Source of the DNA: Streptomyces xanthii
GTDB taxonomy: Bacteria; Actinomycetota; Actinomycetes; Streptomycetales; Streptomycetaceae
Direction of reading: 5' to 3'
Assembly (NCBI RefSeq): GCF_014621695.1
Contig: NZ_CP061281.1
Location: forward strand, 930,001 to 994,000
Length of the DNA: 64,000 nucleotides
Position 1 is the stretch's first letter; each line of letters starts with the position of its first letter. This document shows positions 51,819 through 59,610 of this stretch, in pieces. The translations under genes were made by a program, and so were the position numbers. The notes beneath the pieces were generated by a model. It saw nothing but the letters and a program-made list of their open reading frames with translations. It was not told where the DNA came from and did no database searches.

Positions 51819-52780
51819 CAGCGGGCCTCCGTCGTGGCGGGCCGGAACACCGGCAGGGACAGGTCGGGGTCGGCGTCGAGCCAGTCGAGGACGACGGGCA
51901 GGTCGATCTCGACGTCCTCGGGGGCGATGCCGGTGAGGTTGGTGATCAGCCGGGTTCCCTCGTCGAGTTCGACGAGGGCGACGACCAGCGGGTACTGGAA
52001 CGCCGGGTGCCGCGGGTGGTGGTTGACGGCGAAGCTGTGGACGCGGCCGCGGCCCGAGGCCTGCACGGTGTCCCAGTCCAGGGAGCCGCAGTGCGGGCAG
52101 CACGGGCCGGGCGGATGCCGCAGCACCTTGCAGTCGGCGCAGCGCTGGACGAGCAGCCGGTGATCCTTGGCTGCCTCGAACCAGAAGGCGTTGTCGCGGT
52201 TGACCGCCGGACGCGGGCGCAGGGCGCGGGGCGGGCGGGCCGTGCCGGGGGCGGCGGGGCGGAAGCGCAGGGTGCGCCAGCGCTGGGTGGCGACGACCTC
52301 GCCGTGCCCGTCGCGGTACGTCCTGAGGGTCGTGACGAAGCGGCCCGCGCCGAGGCCGGTCCGCTTCTCCTCGGAGATCGACTCGACGACCTCGGCGACG
52401 GACACCTCGTCACCGGGCACGAGTTCGCGGACGAACTCCAGCTCGGAGTCGGTCGCCACGACGGAGGTGTAGCCGCCCTCGTCGAGCAGGTCGGCGAGCG
52501 CGTCGGCCCCGCTGCGCCCGGGTCGCGGCGCGACCGTCGCCGTGTACCCGCGCATCGTCCAGGCCTGCACCATCGGGGCGGGGGCGACGACACCGTCCCG
52601 GCCGGTGGCGCGGGCGGCTGCCGCGTCGGTGTAGACGGGGTTGGTGTCGCCCATGGCCTCGGCCCAGTGCCGGATCATCGGCTGGTTCACGGGGTCCTGG
52701 CCGGGCGCGGGATCGCTGAGGACGCGTCCGGTGAAGGCCTGGAGGCGGGCCTCGTACGCGCTGTCCGGCTCGGTGCTCAT
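51818..52780 (-). CDS. chsH2: ChsH2-like fusion: MaoC domain plus DUF35 (OB-fold, Zn ribbon)
   Basis: 320 residues. N-terminal MaoC domain has WAEAMGDTNPVYTDAAAARATG: the catalytic His of hydratase-2 is a Tyr, so this half is inactive and must pair with the ChsH1-like subunit. From about residue 195 comes DUF35 with Cys pairs CADC and CPHC (zinc ribbon) and an OB-fold (GRGRVHSFAVNHHP). This is exactly the arrangement of mycobacterial ChsH2, whose DUF35 part binds Ltp2. ATG 52780 overlaps the next gene's stop (ATGA). Confidence 0.88.
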   Translation of the reverse strand: MSTEPDSAYEARLQAFTGRVLSDPAPGQDPVNQPMIRHWAEAMGDTNPVYTDAAAARATGRDGVVAPAPMVQAWTMRGYTATVAPRPGRSGADALADLLDEGGYTSVVATDSELEFVRELVPGDEVSVAEVVESISEEKRTGLGAGRFVTTLRTYRDGHGEVVATQRWRTLRFRPAAPGTARPPRALRPRPAVNRDNAFWFEAAKDHRLLVQRCADCKVLRHPPGPCCPHCGSLDWDTVQASGRGRVHSFAVNHHPRHPAFQYPLVVALVELDEGTRLITNLTGIAPEDVEIDLPVVLDWLDADPDLSLPVFRPATTEAR

Positions 52781-53943
52781 GCGGTGCGCCTCTCGCGGGG
52801 CAGGCCGAGGCCCTGGGTGGCGGCCATGTCGCGCAGGACCTCGTTGACGCCGCCGCCGAAGGTGTTGACGATGCTCTGCCGGGACAGCTGCTCGACCTGC
52901 CCGGCGAGCACGGCGCCCGGTGACTCGGGGCGGATCCGTCCGGCCGCGCCGAGGATCTGGCTCAGGGACCGCTGGACGTCGATGTGGGTCTCGGTGCCGT
53001 ACGCCTTGGCGAGGCCCGCGTCGGCGCCGGTGAGGGCGCCGCGCGAGACGGCGTCGGTCATCTTCCAGTTCATCAGGCGCATCGCTTCGAGACGGGCGTG
53101 CGTGCGGGCGAACTCCTGGCGGACCCAGGGCAGTTCGGCCGTGCCGTTGCCCTTGGCCCAGTCGAGGACCTGCTGCCACAGCTGGAGGGTGCGGCCGCCG
53201 AGCGCGGCGAGGCCGATGCGTTCGTGGTTGAGCTGGGCGGTCATCAGGCGCCAGCCGTCGTGCACCGCGCCGACGACGGAGTCGGCCGGGACGCGGACGC
53301 CGCTGTAGTAGGTGGCGGTGACGGTCATGCCGCCGACGGTCCGGATCGGGCTCCAAGAGAAGCCCTCGGCGTCGGTGGGCACGATGAGCACGGAGATGCC
53401 GCGGTGCCGGGGCGCGTCCGGGTCGGTGCGGGCGGCGAGCCAGATGTGGTCGGCGGTGTTGGCGCCGCTGGTGAAGATCTTGGCGCCGTCCACGACGAAG
53501 TCGTCGCCGTCGCGGACGGCCCGGGTGGTGAGGGAGGCGAGGTCGGTGCCCGCGCCGGGCTCGGTGTAGCCGATGGCGAAGACGGTCTCGCCGGCGAGGA
53601 TCCCGGGCAGGAACCGCTTCTTCTGCTCCTCGGTGCCGTACTCCATGAGCGTCGGGCCGACGGTGTTCACGGTGACGAACGGGAAGGGCAGCCCGGCCCG
53701 CTGGACCTCGTCGAAGAACACGTACTGGTCCTCGGCGGAGCGGCCCTGGCCGCCGTACTCGACGGGCCAGCCGATGCCGAGCCAGCCGTCGGCGCCGAGC
53801 CGGGCCACGACCTCGCGGAACCGGCCGCCGCCCACGCCCTCCTCGCCGGCCCTGCGCCGCTCGTCCTCGGGCAGCAGGGCCGCGAAGTACGCCCGCAGTT
53901 CCCGGCGCAGTGCGCGCTGTGCGGCGCTCTCGCGCAGGTCCAT
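52777..53943 (-). CDS. acyl-CoA dehydrogenase, FadE29/ChsE2-like catalytic subunit
   Basis: 388 residues. FVTVNTVGPTLMEYGTEEQKKRFLPGILAG, IGYTEPGAGTDLASL, GAKIFTSGANTADHIWLAARTDP and ISVLIVPTDAEGFSWSPI closely follow FadE29. The Glu of LNHERIGLAAL lies in the position of the isovaleryl/long-chain-type catalytic base; VNTFGGGVNEVLRDMAA closes the protein. With the Glu-less neighbour it would form a heteromeric steroid-type dehydrogenase. ATG 53943 has GGAG six bases upstream; GTG 53955 is possible. Confidence 0.88.
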   Translation of the reverse strand: MDLRESAAQRALRRELRAYFAALLPEDERRRAGEEGVGGGRFREVVARLGADGWLGIGWPVEYGGQGRSAEDQYVFFDEVQRAGLPFPFVTVNTVGPTLMEYGTEEQKKRFLPGILAGETVFAIGYTEPGAGTDLASLTTRAVRDGDDFVVDGAKIFTSGANTADHIWLAARTDPDAPRHRGISVLIVPTDAEGFSWSPIRTVGGMTVTATYYSGVRVPADSVVGAVHDGWRLMTAQLNHERIGLAALGGRTLQLWQQVLDWAKGNGTAELPWVRQEFARTHARLEAMRLMNWKMTDAVSRGALTGADAGLAKAYGTETHIDVQRSLSQILGAAGRIRPESPGAVLAGQVEQLSRQSIVNTFGGGVNEVLRDMAATQGLGLPRERRTA

Positions 53944-53972
53944 CTCGTTCTCCACTCGCGTGTCGGTTCTCG

Positions 53973-55628
53973 TCAGGGCAGGAAGCGGGCGCGGCCGTTG
54001 GCCAGGAACTCCTCGCGCAGCGCCGCCTTGTCCGCGTCCGTCATGAGCGCGTACGCGGGTGCGCCGCGGCCCGTCCAGCGGTAGACGGGGTCGGCGGTGC
54101 GCCAGCCCTCGGACTGCATCTCCTTCTTGCGGAGCTTGTTGGACCCGGTGGCGGGCAGGGCGTGCGAGACGCGGACGTAGCGCGGGACGCCCTTGGTGCC
54201 GAGGTCCTCCTGTCCGGCGAGGAAATCGGGCAGCTTCAGCGCTGCGAAGCCGGTGCCCTCGGGGATCTCGATCGCGGCCATGACCTGGTCGCCGCTGCGC
54301 GGGTCGGGGACGCCGAAGACGCCCGCGGCGAGTACGTCGGGGTGGCGGCGCAGGACGCGCTCGGTGAGGAGCGCGGAGGTGTTCTCCCCGTCGACGCGGA
54401 TCCAGTCGCCGGAGCGTCCGGCGAAGTAGAAGTAGCCGGCCTCGTCGACGTAGCCGAGGTCACCGGTCCAGTACCAGCCGTGGTGGACGCGTTCGGCGTT
54501 GGCGGCGGGGTTCTTGTAGTAGCCCTCGAAACGGGCGGCACCCTCGGTGTCGACGATCTCGCCGATGGCCTCCTCGGGGTTGCGGACCCGGCCGTGGGCG
54601 TCGAGCAGGGCGGGCGGGCACACGGCGCGGGTCTCCGGGTCGACGATCCGCACGCCGTCGCGCGCGGGCACGCCGAGCGCGCTCGCGGGCCCTCCGGGCG
54701 CCTGCTTCAGCATGCCGGCGCCCTCGCTGGATCCGTAGCCCTCGACGAGCCGGCAGCCGAAGCGGCTCAGGAACGCCGACTTGTCCTCGGGGGACGCCTC
54801 GGTGCCGAAGGCGTGGGTGAGGGGGTTGTCGGCGTCGTCGTCGCGGGCGGGCTGCCCGAGGACGTAGGCGATCGCCTTGCCGACGTACGTGAAGAAGGTG
54901 GCGCCGAAGTGCCGTACGTCGGGCAGGAATCCGGACGCGGAGAACTTCGGGGTGAGGGCGACGGCGGCGCCCGCGGCTAGGGCCGGCGCCCACAGGGCCA
55001 TCAGCGCGTTGCCGTGGAAGAGCGGCATCGGGCAGTAGCAGATGTCGTCGCGGGTCACTTCGTACTTGGCGGAGTTGGCGTGGCCGAGGCCGGCGAGGCG
55101 GCCCTGTGAGCAGATCGCCGCCTTGGAGGCGCCGGTGGTGCCGGACGTGAACAGGAGCAGCATCCGGGTCGTCGCGTCGACGGCCGGGTCGCGGGCGGGC
55201 TCGGCCGCGAGGGCGGCGACCCGGTCCGCGTACGCCGGGTCGTCGACGAGGACGAAGCGCTCGGGCGGTACGCCGACGTCGAGCCCGTCGAGCAGCGCGC
55301 GCCCGGCGCGGTCCGTCACGATGAGCCGGCAGTCGGTGTGCCGGACCTCCTGTTCGAGGTGACTGCCGCGCCGGGTCGGGTTGATGCCGACCACGGCGGC
55401 GCCGGCGAGGGCGGCGCCGCCGAGCCAGAAGAGGTACTCCGGCACGTTGTCGAGCAGGACGCCGATGTGGAAGGGCCCTTCGGCGCGCGGGGTCCGGGCG
55501 AGCGCGGCGCGGGCCGCGCTCTCCCGGACGACCTCGTCCCAGGTCCAGGTCCGCTCGCGGGTGAGCAGTCCGGGCCGGGTGTCGCCGGTGCGGGCGAGCA
55601 GCAGGTCGGCGATGGTGTCGTGGGTCAC
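53973..55628 (-). CDS. AMP-binding acyl-CoA synthetase, FadD17-like
   Basis: 551 residues. AMP motif LLLFTSGTTGASKAA, acyl pocket CYCPMPLFHGNALMALWAPAL, VEGYGSSEGAG, TGDLGYVDEAGYFYFAGRSGDWIRVDGEN and the C-terminal Lys in ATGSNKLRKKEM. The short N-terminus, KFSASGFLPDVRHFGATFFTYVGKAIAYVLGQP and the D-W-I-R-V-D-G-E-N motif match FadD17, a CoA ligase of steroid side chains, better than long-chain fatty-acid ligases. It would activate the acid that the following dehydrogenase and hydratase genes process. Sits 29 bases before the dehydrogenase gene. Confidence 0.86.
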   Translation of the reverse strand: MTHDTIADLLLARTGDTRPGLLTRERTWTWDEVVRESAARAALARTPRAEGPFHIGVLLDNVPEYLFWLGGAALAGAAVVGINPTRRGSHLEQEVRHTDCRLIVTDRAGRALLDGLDVGVPPERFVLVDDPAYADRVAALAAEPARDPAVDATTRMLLLFTSGTTGASKAAICSQGRLAGLGHANSAKYEVTRDDICYCPMPLFHGNALMALWAPALAAGAAVALTPKFSASGFLPDVRHFGATFFTYVGKAIAYVLGQPARDDDADNPLTHAFGTEASPEDKSAFLSRFGCRLVEGYGSSEGAGMLKQAPGGPASALGVPARDGVRIVDPETRAVCPPALLDAHGRVRNPEEAIGEIVDTEGAARFEGYYKNPAANAERVHHGWYWTGDLGYVDEAGYFYFAGRSGDWIRVDGENTSALLTERVLRRHPDVLAAGVFGVPDPRSGDQVMAAIEIPEGTGFAALKLPDFLAGQEDLGTKGVPRYVRVSHALPATGSNKLRKKEMQSEGWRTADPVYRWTGRGAPAYALMTDADKAALREEFLANGRARFLP

Positions 55629-55643
55629 CTCTCGGTCCCCGGT

Positions 55644-56828
55644 TCAGATCATCGAGCGCATCGGGCCCTGCGGGGGCTCGACGCCGATGTCGGTCAGCGC
55701 GGCGGCGTGGTAGACGGAGCCGGGCACGTGGATGGCGTGCGTCAGGCCGACGTGGGCGTCGCGCCAGAACCGCTGGAGGGGGTTGTCGTTGCGCATCGCG
55801 TTGCCGCCGGAGCGGGCCACGATCTCGTCGACGGCGCGCACGGCCCGCCAGGCGGCGCTGGTCTGGATCCGGCGTCCGGCGGCGCGCCGGGCGAAGTCGA
55901 CGGTCTCGCCCGCCTCGACCATGTCGTACACGCGGCAGACGTTGTCGAGCAGCGCGGAGCGGGACGCGGCGATCTCGGCGGCGGCCTCGCTGACCGCGTA
56001 GAGGACGTACGGGTCGTCGCGGACGGCGGTGCCGGTGATCTGCACGCGGTCGCGCTGGTAGGCGAGGTGGTGGGCGAGGGCGCCCTCGCAGATGCCGATG
56101 ACGGAGGCGGTGATGCCGAGCGGGAACGCGGCCGAGAACGGCAGGTGGTACATCGGGTTGGTCAGGCCGCGCTCCTTGGCGAGCCGGCCGTCGATGACGT
56201 CCTGGAAGTCGATGACGCGGTACTCGGGGACGAAGGCGTCGCGGACGACGATGTCCTTGCTGCCGGTGCCGCGCAGGCCGACGACGTCCCAGGAGTCGGC
56301 GACGATCTCGTAGTCGGCGCGGGGCAGGATGGCATGCATGGCCCGCGGCGGCTGGAGCATGGCGCCGTCCTCGTCGGCGAGGAAGGCGCCGAGGAAGATC
56401 CAGTCGCAGTGGTCGGTGCCGGACGAGAACTGCCAGTGCCCGTTGAAGACGTAGCCGCCGTCGACCGGCCGCAGCAGGCCCATCGGCGCGTACGGGGAGG
56501 CGATCCAGGTGTCGGGGTCGGTGCCCCACACCTCGTCCTGCACCTTGGGGTCGGCCATGGCCATCTCCCAGGGGTGCACGCCGACGACACCGGAGACCCA
56601 GCCGGTCGCGCCGTCGCAGGAGGCGATCTTCATGATCGTCTCGGCGAACTCGCGGGGGTGCAGCTCGAGTCCGCCGTGCGTCTTCGGCTGGAGCATGCGG
56701 ATGGCGCCGGTCTCGCGCAGGGCCTTGGCGGCCTGGTCGTCGAGGCGGCCGAGCGTCTCGTTGGCGGGACCGAGGGCGCTGATCTCCTCGGCGCGCTCGA
56801 CGACGGCGTCCAGAACCGGATTGGGCAT
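55644..56828 (-). CDS. hsaA: HsaA-like flavin-dependent monooxygenase (acyl-CoA dehydrogenase fold)
   Basis: 394 residues, the length of HsaA. Conserved blocks: LQPKTHGGLELHPREFAETIMKIASCDGATGWVSGVVGVHPW, VWGTDPDTWIASPYAPMG, VFNGHWQFSSGTDHCDWIFLG, VGLRGTGSKDIVVRDAFVP and QRFWRDAHVGLTHAIHVPGS. HsaA hydroxylates a phenolic ring using reduced flavin from HsaB. It lacks acyl-CoA dehydrogenase catalytic Glu features, as expected. No reductase (HsaB) gene is in the window. The start ATG 56828 follows AAGGAAG. A hydroxylase for a phenolic ring intermediate is the best guess. Confidence 0.82.
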   Translation of the reverse strand: MPNPVLDAVVERAEEISALGPANETLGRLDDQAAKALRETGAIRMLQPKTHGGLELHPREFAETIMKIASCDGATGWVSGVVGVHPWEMAMADPKVQDEVWGTDPDTWIASPYAPMGLLRPVDGGYVFNGHWQFSSGTDHCDWIFLGAFLADEDGAMLQPPRAMHAILPRADYEIVADSWDVVGLRGTGSKDIVVRDAFVPEYRVIDFQDVIDGRLAKERGLTNPMYHLPFSAAFPLGITASVIGICEGALAHHLAYQRDRVQITGTAVRDDPYVLYAVSEAAAEIAASRSALLDNVCRVYDMVEAGETVDFARRAAGRRIQTSAAWRAVRAVDEIVARSGGNAMRNDNPLQRFWRDAHVGLTHAIHVPGSVYHAAALTDIGVEPPQGPMRSMI

Positions 56829-56937
56829 GGCGGATCACTACTTCCTTGCGAAAGGCGGGTGAAGGGGGGAGAGAAGGGCGCGGGGCGCCGCCGGCGGCCG
56901 GGCGGGACGGCCCGCGTTCAGGCCGTGCCGGCCACGG

Positions 56938-57804
56938 TCAGGCCGTGTCCTTGCGGGTCAGGAAGGCGAGGACCGCGCTCTCCCAGGCGGCCTTCTGCTC
57001 GATCATCACCCAGTGCCCGCAGTCGGGGAACACGTGGAGTTCGGCGTCCGGGATGGTGCGCATCGGCACGATCGACATGTCGACCGGGCTGACCCGGTCG
57101 TCCCGGCCCCAGGTGATGAGGGTCTTGGCCTTCAGGCGGTGGAGCACGGCCCAGTACGGGGGTTCGTCGGAGGCCGCGGCGGCGGCCGCCATGGCGGCGA
57201 ACGCGGCGCTGCCGTACATGGAGCGGGCGGTGGCGAGCGCGTCGGGCGCGACGGCCAGCTGCCAGCGTTCCTCGACGAGTTCCTCGGTGACGAGGCTCTG
57301 GTCGAACACCATCGAGCGCAGCCAGCGGATCAGGCCCTCGCGGGTGGGGTCGTCGGTGAACTCGCTGAGCAGCCGGATGCCCTCGCCGGGGCCCGGGCTG
57401 TACAGGTTGCGGCCGATGCCGCCGATGGTGACCAGGCGGCGGACCCGGTCGGGGTGCTTCAGGGCGAACTGGGTGCCGACGATGCCGCCCATGGAGTTCC
57501 CGACGAGGTCGACCTGCTGGAGGCCCAGCGCGTCGAGGAACCGCTCCAGGGCCGCGGGCGCGGTCACCATGGGGTGGCCCTCGACCGGGTCGCTGACCCC
57601 GAAGCCGGGCAGCTCCAGGACCAGACAGCGGAAGTGCTCGGCGAACGCGGCGAGGTTGCCCCGGTAGTTGCGCCAGCCGGTGACGCCGGGGCCCGAGCCG
57701 TGCAGAAGGACGAGCGGCGGCCCGTCCCCGGCCTCGTGGTAACGCAACACTCCTTGTTCGGTGACGAGTTCACGCAAGGTGGACTCGTGGGTCAGCTCCG
57801 TCAT
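56938..57804 (-). CDS. hsaD: alpha/beta hydrolase, HsaD-like meta-cleavage product hydrolase family
   Basis: 288 residues. LRYHEAGDGPPLVLLHGSGPGVTGWRNY (oxyanion loop HGSGPG), DLVGNSMGGIVGTQFALKHPDRV (nucleophile Ser), ITWGRDDRVSPVDMS (Asp) and FPDCGHWVMIEQK (His) are the complete MCP-hydrolase triad. IGRNLYSPGPGEGIRLLSEF resembles the HsaD lid. It would cleave a carbon-carbon bond of a ring-opened dienoate, but no extradiol dioxygenase is encoded near, so another substrate is possible. ATG 57804 with GGAGG eight bases upstream. First structural gene after the IclR gene. Confidence 0.85.
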   Translation of the reverse strand: MTELTHESTLRELVTEQGVLRYHEAGDGPPLVLLHGSGPGVTGWRNYRGNLAAFAEHFRCLVLELPGFGVSDPVEGHPMVTAPAALERFLDALGLQQVDLVGNSMGGIVGTQFALKHPDRVRRLVTIGGIGRNLYSPGPGEGIRLLSEFTDDPTREGLIRWLRSMVFDQSLVTEELVEERWQLAVAPDALATARSMYGSAAFAAMAAAAAASDEPPYWAVLHRLKAKTLITWGRDDRVSPVDMSIVPMRTIPDAELHVFPDCGHWVMIEQKAAWESAVLAFLTRKDTA

Positions 57805-57885
57805 GTGCCTCGCCTCCGCCGGTTCCTTCGGTCGACAGCGCGAACGGTGCCAGGGGCGGGGGCCCAGCGGTCGGGGCCGTCCCGA

Positions 57886-58710
57886 TCAGCGGGACGGGGC
57901 GTCCGGCCGGCCGGGATTCGCGGCCCGCTCGGGGCCCGGGTACAGGTCGCAGGAGACCTGCCGGGCGGCGTCGAGGACGAGCGGGGCGACGCGGTCGAGC
58001 GGGGCCCGGACCTCGCCCGCGAGGGAGATCGCCGCCACCGGTCCCGCGGGGCCCTGCACGGGCGCCGCGACGCAGGCGATGCCGGGGAAGTAGGCGCCGT
58101 ACTCGAAGGCGATGCCCTGGCGGCGCCGGATCCGGTTCAGCTCCTGGTGCAGCTTCGGCGGGACGGCTACGGAGCGGGCGGGCGGGCGTTCGCGGACGGA
58201 GTCGAGGCGGGCCTCGGCCTCCTCGGGTTCGAGGCCGGCGAGCATGGCCTTGCCGAGCGCGGTCGCGTGGGCGGGCACGCGGCCGCCGACCCAGGAGGGC
58301 ACGTTCGCGGCGAACCGGCCGCCGGCCTTGTCGAGGTAGTGCACCTCCGCCTCGTCGAGCACGGCGAGGTGGACGACAAGTCCGGTGCGGATCTGCAGTT
58401 CGTGCAGGCGGCCGGCGGCGGCCGAGCGGATGTCGGCGTGGGCGCCGTCGCCGCCGAGCCCGAGGGCGCGGCGGCCGAGGCCGTAGCCGGAGCGGGTGTG
58501 ATCGAGCCAGCGGAGCCGGACGAGCTGTTCGAGGATCCGGTGGGCGGTGGAGCGGGGCAGGCTGGTGCGGCGTGCCACGTCCTCCAGGGTCAGCCGGGTC
58601 GTCCGGTCGGTGAACGCGTCCATGATCAGCGTCATGCGCTCGACCATGGACGGCGGCAGCTCCCGGCGCGCGGGCGCCTGCGCCACGGGCTCGGCGTCGA
58701 CAACCGTCAT
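57886..58710 (-). CDS. IclR family regulator of the igr-like operon
   Basis: 274 residues. Winged helix: MVERMTLIMDAFTDRTTRLTLEDVARRTSLPRSTAHRILEQLVRLRWL (about 22-70); the effector domain contains VHYLDKAGGRFAANVPSWVGGRVPAHATALGKAML and GIACVAAPVQGP-type loop. ATG 58710 is four bases after GGAGGG; ATG 58722 overlaps it. It precedes the HsaD-like gene by 82 bases on the same strand. IclR proteins often govern aromatic catabolism, whereas mycobacterial igr genes are under KstR, so control has been rewired here. Confidence 0.9.
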   Translation of the reverse strand: MTVVDAEPVAQAPARRELPPSMVERMTLIMDAFTDRTTRLTLEDVARRTSLPRSTAHRILEQLVRLRWLDHTRSGYGLGRRALGLGGDGAHADIRSAAAGRLHELQIRTGLVVHLAVLDEAEVHYLDKAGGRFAANVPSWVGGRVPAHATALGKAMLAGLEPEEAEARLDSVRERPPARSVAVPPKLHQELNRIRRRQGIAFEYGAYFPGIACVAAPVQGPAGPVAAISLAGEVRAPLDRVAPLVLDAARQVSCDLYPGPERAANPGRPDAPSR

Positions 58711-58761
58711 GAGGCCCTCCATGCGGAAAGTGCGGGGTGCGGGGCGGTGGAACGCCGGCCT

Positions 58762-58788
58762 GAAACGGCGTCCGTTTTCCGAGTTCTA
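58762..58788 (-). promoter_or_regulatory. IclR promoter with operator-like inverted repeat
   Basis: Minus strand: TAGAAC (58788-58783) is a plausible -10, with TTCCTG 17 bases upstream. Immediately downstream is GAAAACGG-ACG-CCGTTTC (58779-58762), an inverted repeat of the size IclR regulators use. It would allow autoregulation. Confidence 0.5.
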
Positions 58789-58866
58789 GCAGCGGGCCAG
58801 GACCGCAGGAAGGTGCCCGCAACGCGCTTTCCCACTCAGCGGGACAGGGGCGCGGAGAGCGTCGGG

Positions 58867-59580
58867 TCAGGTGCGGGAGGCCCGGAGTTCGACCGCGTCG
58901 AGGAGCAGGGAGAGGGTCGTCTCGAACTGGTCGTCCTCGTCCGCCTCGGCCAAGTAGGGGGCGGCCGCGGCGAGATGGGGGTAGGTCGCGGGCGGTACGG
59001 CGAGGTACTCGCGGCGCCAGGCGAGCCGGTCGCCCTCGCGGGCCCCGCTGTCGAGTGCGGCGAACGCGGCCTCGTACGAGGAGACGGCGAGCGCCGTCTG
59101 GACCAGGGAGCGGTAGTAGCGGGCGGCCTCGCGGTCGTCGAAGCCGGCCTGGCGCAGGGCGCCGATGACGACGTCGGCGCCGCGGAACTCGGCGGTGCGG
59201 CGCGAGACGCGGGAGGCGACGAGGACGGCGACCTGGGGGTGGGCGCGGCAGGCGGCCCGGACCCGGCGGGCCAGTGACTCCAGCGTGGCCCGCCAGGTGC
59301 CGGCGGGCGCGAACCCTTCGAGAGCTTCCTCGATGAGCCGCTCGGCGAGGCCGCGCAGGATCTCGTCCTTGCCGGAGAAGTGGCGCAGCACGGCGGTGTG
59401 GTTGGCGCCGAGGTCCGCGCCGAGCCGGCGCAGGGTGAGCGCGTCGGGGCCCTCGCGCTCGACGAGGGCGAGGGCGGCGTCCAGGACGACCTGCTGGTTG
59501 AGCGACGTGCTCGGGGGGCGGCCGCGCCGTGCGCGGGGCCCGGTCCCCTCGGGCGTCCCCGGTTGCGTCATGCCGGTCAT
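58867..59580 (-). CDS. TetR family transcriptional regulator
   Basis: 237 residues with a 25-residue Arg/Pro-rich N-terminal tail. DNA-binding part: LNQQVVLDAALALVEREGPDALTLRRLGADLGANHTAVLRHFSGKDEILRGLAERLIEE (about 27-86). The C-terminal ligand domain is TetR_C-like. It lies between the IclR gene and a beta-lactamase-family gene, on the same strand as both, so its target is unclear; the igr-like operon upstream promoter and the hydrolase are both possible. Confidence 0.86.
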   Translation of the reverse strand: MTGMTQPGTPEGTGPRARRGRPPSTSLNQQVVLDAALALVEREGPDALTLRRLGADLGANHTAVLRHFSGKDEILRGLAERLIEEALEGFAPAGTWRATLESLARRVRAACRAHPQVAVLVASRVSRRTAEFRGADVVIGALRQAGFDDREAARYYRSLVQTALAVSSYEAAFAALDSGAREGDRLAWRREYLAVPPATYPHLAAAAPYLAEADEDDQFETTLSLLLDAVELRASRT

Positions 59581-59610
59581 CCTAGCGACCGGGCCCGACG
59601 GCCCGTGGGG

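Noticed and set aside
48270..58710. Ordinary fatty-acid beta-oxidation operon
   Set aside because: The MaoC-DUF35 fusion, Ltp2-type thiolase, Glu-less dehydrogenase subunit and HsaA-like hydroxylase are not part of fatty-acid oxidation.
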